A DNA stretch of 64,000 bases, from the NCBI GenBank assembly GCA_039621445.1, contig CP154955.1, positions 15,498,465 through 15,562,464 on the forward strand, written 5' to 3'. Numbering within the stretch: position 1 is the first letter of the stretch; the number at the start of each line of letters is the position of its first letter. The notes under the pieces are model-generated. The model was not told where the DNA came from. It made no database searches and saw nothing but the letters and a program-made list of their open reading frames with translations. Positions 30,704 to 39,636 of the stretch are shown here, one piece after another. Made by a program: the position numbers and the translations under genes. Source of the DNA: Euglena gracilis (lineage: Eukaryota > Euglenida > Euglenophyceae > Euglenales).

Positions 30704-31800
30704 TTAAGAATGTGTGCACAAAAATTTTATCGTTTCGCGAAACAAATGCATTTTCGCACCTTTGACAAAAAGCAAATGTTTTTGAAACGTTGTCAGTACG
30801 GAACGTATATCGCGGCAGTGAATATCAAGGATATCACAACCCGAATTTGTAAGCGGAGGAGGTGTGCCAATCAGCACGTCATCAATGTATACCATTGCAA
30901 ACGGTAAGTCTCGAAAAATCCATTGTATCATTCTTTGGAACATGGCTGGGCCATTCTTTACCCCCATTGGTAACACCGTCCATTGGTATACTCCACGGGA
31001 GGTTACAAATGCGGTGTATGGTTGTGAGTCAGGGTAGGGTGTAAGTGCATCTGCTGAAAACCATCCTCTATATCGAAAATCGACCAGAGGCGGTTTTACG
31101 CTTGTTTTGTAATCAAGTCTTCGATAAGTGGTAACGGAAATGGATCGTCCTTTGTCTGTGAGTTCAAGTATCAGTAATCCAGCACAAGTCTCCACTTCTT
31201 CTCTCCAGAAGCATCAGGAGGCTTGGGTACCACAAAAGCTTGTGAGGTCCACTCGCTTTTGGATGGTATGATCCATTTTCGTTCAATCAGTTTTTCGATC
31301 ATTGTATTGAGAGGTTGTTCTCTTTCGCCTGAACAGCGAAAGAATGTTCGGTGCATGGGCTGTGCACCTTCTTTGAGTTCGATTTTACAGACACCAAAAG
31401 GTCCGCGAATTGCAGGATCTATGTCATGGGCATAGATAGGATGTTCTAAAACATCACTGAATTCGCGATTGATCTTTGTACATAGTTCTTGTGACTTGGG
31501 GTGTTGACCACCGCTTTCTATCACTGCGGATAGTTGGTATGCTTGGTCATTCTGACCTTTTTCCCGTAGGAATTTGTCAGTGTGGTCAACAGTTCCGAAT
31601 GCATCAAAGAAACAAACACGAAAAATGATTTCTTTCAATGGTGGTAACATAACACCACAAACATCTTCAAACAAAGGGGTGTCATTCGGTAAATCCCACC
31701 AATGAAAAGTGACATACGTCAGTTGTTGGAACCATTCCGCTTCGGGATTTATAGGAATGAGCAGCACACCACCTGTCAACAAGAAGAGGGACAAGTTTCA
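30704..31800 (-). pseudogene. pol: Element A reverse transcriptase
   Basis: Two overlapping frames. The first (31171-31794) ends with PSKSEWTSQAFVVPKPPDAS and KKWRLVLDY; TGA follows where element B has an Arg codon. The second (30704-31195) carries RGVYQWTVLPMGVKNGPAMF and the active-site box MVYIDDVLIG (YIDD at 30878-30889), intact. A TAA (B: CAA) interrupts between them at the start of motif A (FDIEDGFQQM). Changes relative to B are mainly C-to-T or G-to-A, as expected for decay of methylated DNA. RT copies element RNA into DNA. Confidence 0.85.
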
Positions 31801-32322
31801 GAGGTGGGTGTAGCCACAGGACCACATCACCCCAAAACTTATCAGACACATTTGTATGACTTGACCAGTAATTGAGTAAACGAGAACGTGCTTTGGACGA
31901 AAACGCATCAATGTCCAATTGTAGGTCCATCGTCTTCGCGATTTGCGCGATTTTGGAAAACCAAGTTTCCAAAATGCGGTATTGTCCAAATTGAACGCAT
32001 TCCAAATGCGGTTCGCGAAAACTGTCGCGATTTCAGTCCTGTGGAGGACTGAAACACAGTTTACCGAGCCACATCGGTAATGTAGTGTGTCCGAAGACAC
32101 TTCATCAATCATTGTACCAAGTGTGTCAGGTGTATTGTGGAAAGTACAATTATTGTTGGTGTTCTGCCACTTGTATGCAGGGACATTGGAGGGGGCATTC
32201 TGCCATTCGGGAACAGGGAGGTTGGCTTTCTGCCATTGGAGGTCCTCATGTGCGATTCTCGCGATTCCGAAAAGGGACGCGATTCCGCGTTTGTCCAATT
32301 GTCGCTGCAGTTCAACACACAA
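31600..32322 (-). CDS. Element A domain between protease and RT resembling DIRS/Dam-type methyltransferase
   Basis: Reads in pieces: FANRIWNAFNLDNTAFW, then LQLDIDAFSSKAR ... DKFWGDVVLWLHPPLKL (31990-31780), then GGVLLIPINPEAEWFQQLTY. The pattern D-x-D-A-F-S-S ... V-(V/L)-W-x-H-P-P-x-K-L ... L-I-P-x-x-x-E-A-x-W-F follows the pattern in DIRS polyproteins (F-x-x-P-S-N ... V-Y-x-N-P-P-W ... L-L-I-V-P-H-W-x-x-x-P-W; see 20815-21020). Element B keeps LALEIDAFSSKAD, WMHPPPKLI and FLIPIIVEAEWFHQL (50740-50975). The domain lies upstream of RT here, not downstream of RNase H as in DIRS. Catalytic competence is unknown. Confidence 0.5.
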
Positions 32323-33516
32323 CGGGTAACAACCCGGTGGTTGTGTTCTCGTTCAGCTGTCGGGGTAAACTCGGTATCGGTTCCGGTACCAAGTGTACTC
32401 TGTTTGTTGAGTAAAGCGATTAGTTTGGAAGGTTCAACAATACATCCACAATCAAAATCAGGTTGTGTGCAAATTCTCCGACAATGTGCGCATTGCAAGG
32501 TAGTGTCGGTCTGTTAGAGCATGTCAGTCATGTGTTGTGTGTGTATGGGGGTGTTGGGAGTTTTAGCTGCTGGGGGGTGTACAGGGGTGTCCGAAATCGA
32601 GACACCTGGTGGAAAACGTAAAAGTTGTGTAACTGGGCGGCTACTCGACACCGTTATAACTTCAGGCCTTTGGGCTTTCACCTTGGAACCCAGTGAAACG
32701 TGGGGGGTTAAGCTACTCGCTTTCCCTACCGCATGGGAAACGTGCGGTAAAAGTGTAGTGGGTAGGGGGGGGCAGCTTTCTCTTTACCCCTGGTGTAGGA
32801 AACGGTGTTTTCGGTTGTAGAAAACGTTGTGGCAAGGCGGGGGGACATCTGGGAAGATGCCTTGGGGAGAAATTCGGTGGCGTGGGCTGTGTGTGTGAAG
32901 TAGTGCGCAAACCGAGGGAGGGGCAGTCCACAACAAGGCGGTTCTAACGCAAGAACGGAAAACCCAAAGTTACGTCAGGCCCGCGGATACCCGATTTGTA
33001 ACTCCAGGTACCCAGAAATTTGTGTATGTGTGGGGGTTGTGAGTGGTGCTTGGGGATGACAGGGAGGAGCATGTCCAAAAAGCATCCCAAGTCACCACCG
33101 CACATGGGGCTGTTGTCAGCAGTCATAATTTTGATGGGGTACTTGGCTTTCACCATGAAGGAGTGGGGAATTAATCACGTTCGAAAGAGCAGGGGGATTC
33201 GACACCCTGTGTCGACCAAAATTTTGATTTGGTAGAAAATTTTTGTGTTCGGATTTACGCTTGGACCAAAAGTTCCATGGGGGGTACGCAAAGTGCAGGA
33301 TCCGGTGTAAAATTGTTGTCTCTCCAACTATTCCAGGCTCCCGTTCCTACTTTGCTCAGCATTCCAGACAGAAATTTGGAGTGGGGGGTGGGGGACCCGA
33401 AAATGTTTCCGGGTACCGACCAAAAAGGCAGATGGGCAGGGAAAGTAAGGTTGGTCAGGTACTACTTCCGTCTGTTCATCAGCCCAGAGGTCCGTGCCCA
33501 CAGACCTCGGGCTCCC
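32323..33516 (-). pseudogene. pro: Element A aspartic protease and Pro/Thr-rich spacer
   Basis: Starts in frame with gag after the UAG at 33517-33519 (GSPRSVGTDLWADEQTEVVP ...). The protease active site is ILVDTGCRIPLLFR with Asp-Thr-Gly at 33205-33213, followed by PIKIMTADNSPMCGGDLGCF, a flap-like segment. A frameshift lies between about 33330 and 33240 and a TAG (B: CAG) at about 32944. Downstream is a Pro/Thr/Ser-rich spacer with a C-x2-C-containing piece (CAHCRRICTQPDFDCGC) conserved in element B (HCRRVSTQSDFDCGC). The protease would cleave the polyprotein. Confidence 0.75.
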
Positions 33517-33519
33517 CTA
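33483..33519 (-). promoter_or_regulatory. UAG stop with 3' hairpin at the gag/protease junction of element A (readthrough signal)
   Basis: Minus strand: TAG, five bases (GGGAG), then CCC GAGGTCT, an 8-base loop GTGGGCAC, and GGACCTC T GGG. The arms pair over 10 positions (one G-U) with a single bulged T. The frame stays open after the UAG and its product is conserved in element B (GSPRSxGTDLWADE). Element B has the same UAG, spacer and stem (49251-49287). Confidence 0.7.
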
Positions 33520-36064
33520 CTCCAAGTCCGATTCAGCAGTTCGGCTGTTTATCGTTTTCTTGTATGAGTAGATAGCGCGCAATGCGCGGACCGCATTGCG
33601 GACGTCCTCCAACGAGGATTCGGAATTCTCATCCCCCTCCCTGCCCGAAGCCGGGGTTCCCTCCTCTAAAGAGGACATTTTGAACCCTACCCTGCGTTTG
33701 TTGTTGTGTTTTGTATCATTGTGGTGACGTTGGTTCGGGCGGGGAGAGCGAGAACGGTAACATTTGGAGGAGTGGAGGTTGTGTGATCCACAAAGGGAAC
33801 ACTGCTGTCGGTTTTGTGACTTTGATGGGCTTTCACCCCTTGGAGGCCTTGGTGAACGGAAACCCGTTCGACCACGGTTGTTGTAACCCGGTTTCCCGGA
33901 TGACGATCGCGAGGAAGATAATCCACTTCGCGAACGTGATCGCGATGAATCATGATTTGTATCCCGTTTGTAAGGGGGTCGGGGTGATCGACCACGATGT
34001 GCGCGATCACGTCCGCGGTCGCGGAACGGTGATCGGGACCTTTGTCGATAACTCGAAGATTGTGATTGTCCAGATTTGTGCGAATATCCAGAGGAGCGCG
34101 AGCTCCGCGAGGATTGTGAACCCCTTGAACTCTGATACCGCTTTCGCGAATCAGGGTGGGGGCAGTCACGGGACGTATGCCCCGATTTGTTGCACAAAAA
34201 AAAAGCTTTGTCAGAATATTGGTCAGAAGACCGCGGGTAGCGCGTTTTTGTGTCTCCCCTTGGGGAGCTTGTATGTTTGCCGTATCCCCGTGGGGATTTT
34301 GGAGAAGAAGTATTTTGTAGGGCACTTACCGTACCGCTAGGGAGGCCAGCGGTAGGGTGGTGGGTGTAATCCGATTGTATCTGTCGAAGAAGTTGGGAGA
34401 GTTTCATTTGTTTGGAAAGGTAATTCCATCGTTGTTCAAGTGTGAGTTTGTTGTCCGCGAGTTCCTCGCGGTGGATGTCCTTGATAATTGTAGGAATGAA
34501 ATGGAGGAGAACCGCATCGAATTGTTCTTTCATTTGGTTCTCTCCCAGTTCATCAACCTCAGAAGCCAATCCCAACCATTTGGAATATCAAAGGTCGATT
34601 GACCTCCATTTTCGGTCAGTTGGCGCGAATTGCCGCCATTTTTTCTCCAGCGCATTCAGGTAAAATATGCGAAAATCAAGGGGTAGTTCGACTTCGCGAA
34701 TCGTTTGTGCATCCGAAGATGGTTGGAGTCTGGAGACCCTTGTAGAAAGTGCTTGTACTCGTTTTTGTAAATGGGAAGTGGTGGATTGTAAGGTTTTGTG
34801 TTGTGTATTCAAATCCGCACGGTTTCAATGCCGGTGATATCCGGAATTGATATTTGAATACCGTTGCACCGTTTGTGCAAATCCACAAACGCGGATTCTA
34901 TTTTGTTCACATCCGCTTGTAACTGATTGTGCAAATCGGTTACAGTGGATCGTAGTGCTCCCATATTGGGATTTTTGGTGGAAGTTTCCGCAAAGCGGCG
35001 TTGTAAGTCCCCAAATGCAGTTTGTAGTCCCGAAAAATCCGCAAAAGCGGTTTTCAGGTCTGCAAGCGCAATTTGGAGGTCTGCATTTGCGGTTTGGATG
35101 GTAGTTATGACCGTTTCTCGGTCTTGGAGTTCCGCATTAGCGGTTTGTAAGCAAAGAATCACCGCATCGCGGGATTGGAGCTCCTCCGCAGCGGTTTGTA
35201 GCGCATTGGAACCCGTTTCAAGTTTTTGTATGTCTTTTTGCACTTTTCATGGAGGAAATCCTGCCGACGCACGACTTCCGCCACTTGAGTGTGTAATGTG
35301 GTCAAAGTGTTTGAAAGTTCACCGCATTTGCAGGAAGTTTGTTCCAAACGAGAAATCGGCTCTTCCAGTTGTTGAGCAAAAGCTCTTTGTACATAGTCTT
35401 CACGTATTTGTACAAAATTATGATGAAAACTCGCGTTTTCATCACCCAAACACAAAATGCGTTCTTGGGACTGTTGTACAACATTGGACAAAGTTGAAAA
35501 GTGCTCATATGAGACATATGAGCCAACATCCGCACCCTTAGGCGCTTTATCCCGTTGTTGTAACCGGGAGTGCATTCCTTGCATTGTATAATAAAAATTT
35601 TCCAGTTGTGTGAACAGTTGTTGTAGATTTTGTTGTAAATGTGAAAATGTTGTGTTATTCCGCGATTCCGCGGTGTGGAGGGTCTCTTGTACCTGTTGGA
35701 AGTTTTGTACCAAGGTGTCGCGCAAAAATGCGTCAAAACCTTGGTGGAGGTTCTGAAGGTCCATTGTAGTGGAGTTGAATTTTTTTTGGTAAAATTGTCC
35801 AAATTCTTGGATCTATTGCCAAAGGAAGTCCAGCTTGCCGAAAACGGCCTTGTGACTGTCTTCGTCAAATTGTAGGACTTGGTTTAGTGATTTAGCGCAA
35901 TTTTGGACACATGCTTCGATGTGTCGAAATTGCTGTCGTAGTGGGTGGTTCTCCGGTAAATTTGCGACTACGCGCTCAACGGTACTACTGGAGAACTCAT
36001 CCCGGTCTTCCTCGGGATCATTGTCCATGGGAACAATGACACCGGCAGTGTCCGGAACCACCAA
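33517..36064 (-). pseudogene. gag: Element A gag: coiled-coil region, zinc knuckles and RS-rich tail
   Basis: Pieces in order: acidic start (VVPDTAGVIVPMDNDPEEDR, 36064), long coiled coil (35764-35159), a Leu-Gln repeat region LQTANAELQDRE/IQTANADLQ (35243-34809), the capsid-like segment ALEKKWRQFAPTDRKWRSID and EVDELGENQMKEQFDAVLLH, knuckle FFLCNKSGHTSRDC (first Cys lost; element B keeps CFLCNKSGHMYQEC), an Arg/Ser-rich stretch (about 34125-33795) and a second Cys/His cluster CSLCGSHNLHSSKC. Breaks: TAG at 35813, frameshifts near 35200 and 34810, TGA at 34588 (TGG in B). Gag forms the particle and packages RNA. The RS-rich tail is unusual. Confidence 0.75.
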
Positions 36065-37120
36065 TCACATTTAAGGGGCCCAAGGTAGTTCTGGGATTTC
36101 TCCCAATTTTGGAGGGGGGGTCCCGAGTGGGGCTTACTGGTGGTAGGGCCGGGGGGGGGGTTGGAAAAAACAAGGTGCTTCCAACCCGTCCTCGTAAGGG
36201 GGGGCTCTCTTGGCCATTTGGTGCCAAAGGCACTAATTGCCAGTCCCGTTCGGGCATTCTGCCCACTTGTGAGTCAGACTCCGCGGAAGCGGAGGGGGTC
36301 CGTAGGCCCATTGTAGGATTGTGTTGTACCGCAAATGCGGCTGTTGTGAGGTCGGGTCCGCAAATGCGGGTTGGGTCCGTAGACCCCTGGAGGGGGGGCA
36401 CCGCCGAAGCGGCTTGGGTCAGAAGACGCTTGGGGGGGGGGGCACCGCCGAAGCGGCTTGGGTCCGAAGACCCTTGGAGAGGGGGGCACCGCCGAAGCGG
36501 CTTGGGTCCGAAGACCCTTGGAGGGGGGGGGGGGGGGCACCACCGAAGCGGCTTGGGTCCGAAGACCGTTGGAGGGGGGGGGGACCGCCGAAGCGGCTTG
36601 TTGTAGGGGGGAGGGGCACCGCTAATGCGTTTTGGGTTCGAAAATCCAGATATGGGGAGGGGTACCGCCGAAGCGGCTTGGGTATCTGCCCCTTGTAAAT
36701 AATTTTTTTTTCTACCGCAGAAGCGGCGTGGGCATTCGGCCCTTGTGAATAAAAATTTTCTGTCGCTAAAGCGACTTGGGCATTCGCCCGTTGTAAGGAA
36801 AAATTTTCTGTCGCCCCAGCGAACTTGTCTGTATTCTGCAGTCCACGAAGCGAACCTATTAACGAGGCATAGTTAATGGGTGCGTTTCCATTGTTCGCAT
36901 TTGCGCTTTGCATTTTTGATAAAAAGTTGGGAAATGTTTTGTGAAAATCGTAAAAATTGTAAAAATTGTAAACGTTTGTGTGAAAAGACCCAAAAAGGTA
37001 AGCAAAGGTGGGGGATCAGAGGCTTTGTGGTGCAGCCGTAGCCACTTGTGCCACTGAGACACCTCGCCCGTGCGTACACACCTTTTTCTGAGTTTTTGTT
37101 TGGTCGTTCGACCGTTAAAC
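36065..37120 (-). other. Element A leader between primer-binding site and gag, with tandem repeats
   Basis: 36400-36620 contains about five units of 44-50 bases built on 'GAAGCGGCTTGGGTCCGAAGACCCTTGGAGGGGGG' (position guide only), and the GCGG(A)AG-type motif goes on at wider spacing to 36850. The minus strand is open over parts (for example 36018-36401), giving Pro/Ser/Arg-rich sequence that might be a gag N-terminal extension. I see no domain. Confidence 0.55.
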
Positions 37121-37134
37121 CTATTCTGCTACCA
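37121..37134 (-). promoter_or_regulatory. Primer-binding site of element A (initiator tRNA-Met type)
   Basis: Minus strand TGGTAGCAGAATAG begins right after the 5' LTR end ...ACGTACACT. The first ten bases are complementary to the 3' end of eukaryotic initiator tRNA-Met (...TCTGCTACCA). The tRNA primes first-strand synthesis. Confidence 0.85.
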
Positions 37135-37566
37135 AGTGTACGTGCCATCCCGGCTTTTCTACTTATGCTTTCCTCCCGAAAAGCCCGTGGGGGGAGTAAC
37201 AATAAAATTTGTTTCCCTTTTCCCCTTTGATTGCAAAGCACAAAGGCAAAGAGAATTGTCGGGACCGCAGTCCCTTATATGAAAGTGACTTTTGCTCTTT
37301 CGAGCTTTGTAAAAGAAAGAAAATAAACTTCTATTAAAATGGGCCTTCGTCCTCAGAATTCTAAAAGAGAGTTGCCAAGCACCAAACCCTGTAACCTTGA
37401 ATTAGGAACCAGTTACTTTCGCTAAGCTTTCGCTAGCTCTGAGATTCTCTCTTTGTCTTATGGTTTAACCATGCCACTGTGTACAGCCCGGCCGTAGCCA
37501 GATTGTAGGTGGTAGCCCATTGTGTCTGGTACACAGTGCCATGGCAGAATGGCTGCCTGGTGCACA
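37135..37566 (-). repeat. 5' LTR of element A (432 bp)
   Basis: Starts TGTGCACCAGGCAGCC at 37566 and ends ...ACGTACACT at 37135. It carries an ATATAAG box at 37274-37280 on the minus strand. Differences from the 3' LTR include a short deletion (about 15 bases) near 37470 and scattered substitutions. Confidence 0.9.
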
Positions 37567-37571
37567 GTGCC
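37567..37571. repeat. Target-site duplication of element A, right copy (GTGCC)
   Basis: Identical to 21219-21223 and directly abuts the LTR. Confidence 0.85.
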
Positions 37572-38350
37572 ACTGCAGGACTGCACAGTCCACAGGATGG
37601 CTGAGGCCATCCTTGATCTTGCTGTTCACAGCCTCAACACTGCACGAAATGCATATGCAGCAGCATTGTTACTCCCAGGGTTTGGGTCATTGAGGTTTTC
37701 CCCTCCTCTGTCTCCACTGAAAAGAAAATGGACTTCCAATGTCTGCAAGTGTGCCCATTTTTGGGATCCTGCTGATCTCCTGGAGAACATCATCAGAAAA
37801 ACAAGACCTCTCTCGGAACTATCTGTGAAACAGCTCAGAAGCAGACTCATCCTTTGTAGGAGGCTTTTGGCCTTCCACAGGGGGGTTGACCTAGCCAAGC
37901 CACAGCGAAAAATCAGTTTCGTGGGAGAAAAAGTTTCGTTTTGTTGTAAAGGAAAGGGTGGCAGTAGCCAATGTGGGAGGAGATTTTGAATTTGCCACCC
38001 AGCCCCCTCATAAGCCCCTGGCATTTATTGAAAGAGTATGTGGAAAGGACAACCCACATGGTTGGGCACAAAAATATTTTGTTGTGGTCTTTGGATGGTA
38101 AAAGACCTTTGACTTCAGAAAGAGTAAATTCCCTGACCAAGGAAACTCTGCAAGAGGGGGAGGGGTGGACACCACCCATTGGAAGCCCCACGGCACCAGA
38201 GGGGCTGGGGTTTTATGGTGGAAAAAATGCTGGGTTGCAAGTGGAAAAAGTCCAGCAAGGGTCAGTGGAAACATTTTGGGGGCTTCCAAGCTCATTATTT
38301 GTTGCTGGGTATCGTTTCAAAAATTCAAAAATTATGGCCCAAAGGGGGGT
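37572..38350 (+). pseudogene. DIRS-like tyrosine recombinase, frameshifted
   Basis: Right half of the split DIRS element. Read across several frames: ARNAYAAALLLPGFGSLRF, FWDPADLLENII, SELSVKQLRSRLILCRRLLA then FHRGVDLAKPQ (region of the first catalytic Arg), PPSPLISPWHLLKEYVERT, RPLTSERVNSLTKETLQE, the H-x-x-R box HGTRGAG (38189-38200), KNAGLQVEKVQQ and GFQAHYLLL with the probable nucleophile Tyr (38296-38298). Tyrosine recombinases integrate circular DIRS intermediates without target duplication. Frameshifts occur near 37975, 38195 and 38275. Confidence 0.75.
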
Positions 38351-38361
38351 GCACAGTACCT

Positions 38362-38712
38362 CACCATCTCGCAGTGCGGAGCCCAAATGGTCTCGGACTC
38401 CAACGACACAGGAAGGGGGAGAAAGGGACCAAGAGGGCGAAGCACAAGAAGATGGTGAGCCCAAACCCTACCAGAAAGGGGACCGCCGACCAACCAGCCC
38501 CAACCACCCACCCAGAAACACACCAGAAAGACACAGACATCCCCACCGCCGCCCCCCCCCCCCCAAGCGACCATGTGAGAGGGGGGGGGGCACGGCGGTT
38601 CAGCTTCGCCAAGGTGTCGGACGAGACCTCATCATCGCCAACTCCGGCAACAAAGGCGCAGTAAGAAGCACCCCCCGCGCACACACAAACACACCAGAAC
38701 AGAGCAGCCGCC
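38362..38712. repeat. Right internal complementary region and terminal repeat of the DIRS-like element
   Basis: 38362-38401 is the reverse complement of 17893-17931, and 38636-38712 is the reverse complement of 17948-18022, both with few differences. Between them is Pro/Lys-rich open sequence and a C run. The exchanged order relative to the left end fits the DIRS scheme of an internal complementary region next to the right inverted repeat. Confidence 0.6.
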
Positions 38713-39531
38713 CTCGGTGTCCCGTTGGTTTTCCACGAGGGAGCACGAGAAGCGCAGATACGTCAATTTTGGGCTTTTTTTTCCGGAACTACCTCCACCG
38801 TTTCGCCCGGGGGAAGTTGGAGATGGTAAAACGAAGATATTGGTGAAGGCGCCACGCATAAAAAATTGGCGTAAAGGCCAAAAATTACACAGGCGGGAGA
38901 GGGTTGTTTCCAGTCCTGCGTCCGAAATTTAGTCCTGTTTTCGTTTGATGCTTCCACATGTAACTGAAACACGCACTGTCGTCAGACCTGCAGGCCCCCC
39001 TTTTTGATTTCGTTGAAACAGGTCCACAAGGCCGATGTGTTACGGTATAATTTTTGGCAACGCATGGGTTATCTGCGTACCAGGCCCGTCCCAGGTCTGT
39101 CGGATATCTGCAGAGTGGGTCCTGTGACGATCGCACCACTGTGGAAACCACAGAAAGGAATTGCACGGTGGGTAGCACAGCTTCACCCAAACCGTGCCCC
39201 GGGCCCAGGGAAACGTCTTTTTTGGCCCTCGCCACAAGAGGAACACCCTTGTGACTCCCTGTGCCGCCACAGGTCGCGGGTTGGTTATACTTGTGGGTGT
39301 AATGTACAAAAGAGTGCAGGTAACCGTGGTCAGTGGTTAGAGGAAGATGAACAAAGGTCACCTCCAATATATATTGGGCAGGGAAGGGGGGGCGTTTGTA
39401 CCTCTTTTGCCACAGGATGGCGTGTTTGTGTCGGGTTTTTGCTCGCCTTGCCGTTGGATGTCCATGGCGTGTGTGTGTCGATGGTTCGTTGATGAGGACC
39501 CCTCCGTCCTAGCAAGTGGCTTTGGTTTCTC
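38713..39531. other. Spacer between the DIRS-like and the 2A-bearing elements
   Basis: No gene supported. A minus-strand frame of 160 codons (38885-39367) has no recognisable domain or relative in the window and overlaps open frames on the other strand, so I do not call it. Confidence 0.4.
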
Positions 39532-39636
39532 TTTTTTTTTTTTGGCGTTTTGTGGTGAGGTTTGTGGCTCTGATGACAACGTGCTTTGACGGTATTGAGT
39601 TAGCAATGGGGGTGCAAGGTTGAGGTTTGTGGTCGC

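Larger units (their letters stand above)
21224..37566 (-). mobile_element. Element A: 16.3-kb Ty3/gypsy-type chromodomain retrotransposon (chromovirus)
   Basis: Flanked by LTRs (5' LTR 37135-37566, 3' LTR 21224-21666) and by the target duplication GTGCC. On the minus strand: LTR, primer-binding site adjoining the LTR, GC-rich leader with tandem repeats, gag with an RS-rich tail, UAG plus hairpin, aspartic protease, methyltransferase-like domain, RT, RNase H, DD35E integrase, chromodomain, then about 5.6 kb of additional coding sequence, polypurine tract and LTR. Ty3/gypsy elements are commonly 5-8 kb, so the size is exceptional. The LTRs differ at roughly 7-8% of positions by eye, and stops and frameshifts occur in every domain, so this is an old, inactive copy. 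Element B (44.5-57.6 kb) is its diverged relative. Confidence 0.9.
17893..38712 (+). mobile_element. DIRS-like tyrosine-recombinase retrotransposon, split by element A and internally inverted
   Basis: Left part 17893-21223 carries terminal repeat, gag-like sequence and RT/RNase H/methyltransferase-like domains. Right part 37567-38712 carries the tyrosine recombinase and sequences complementary to the left end. The two parts are contiguous once element A and one copy of the GTGCC target duplication are removed. This order, the SDSSTW RNase H motif, the NPPW motif and a tyrosine recombinase in place of an integrase are those of DIRS-group elements. Frameshifts and stops show it is dead. The insertion of A must postdate the insertion of this element. 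Confidence 0.8.

Noticed and set aside
39532-39543. Proof of the 3' end of the non-LTR element from the A run
   Set aside because: T and A runs of this length are common in the window, so it is supportive at best; no target duplication was found.
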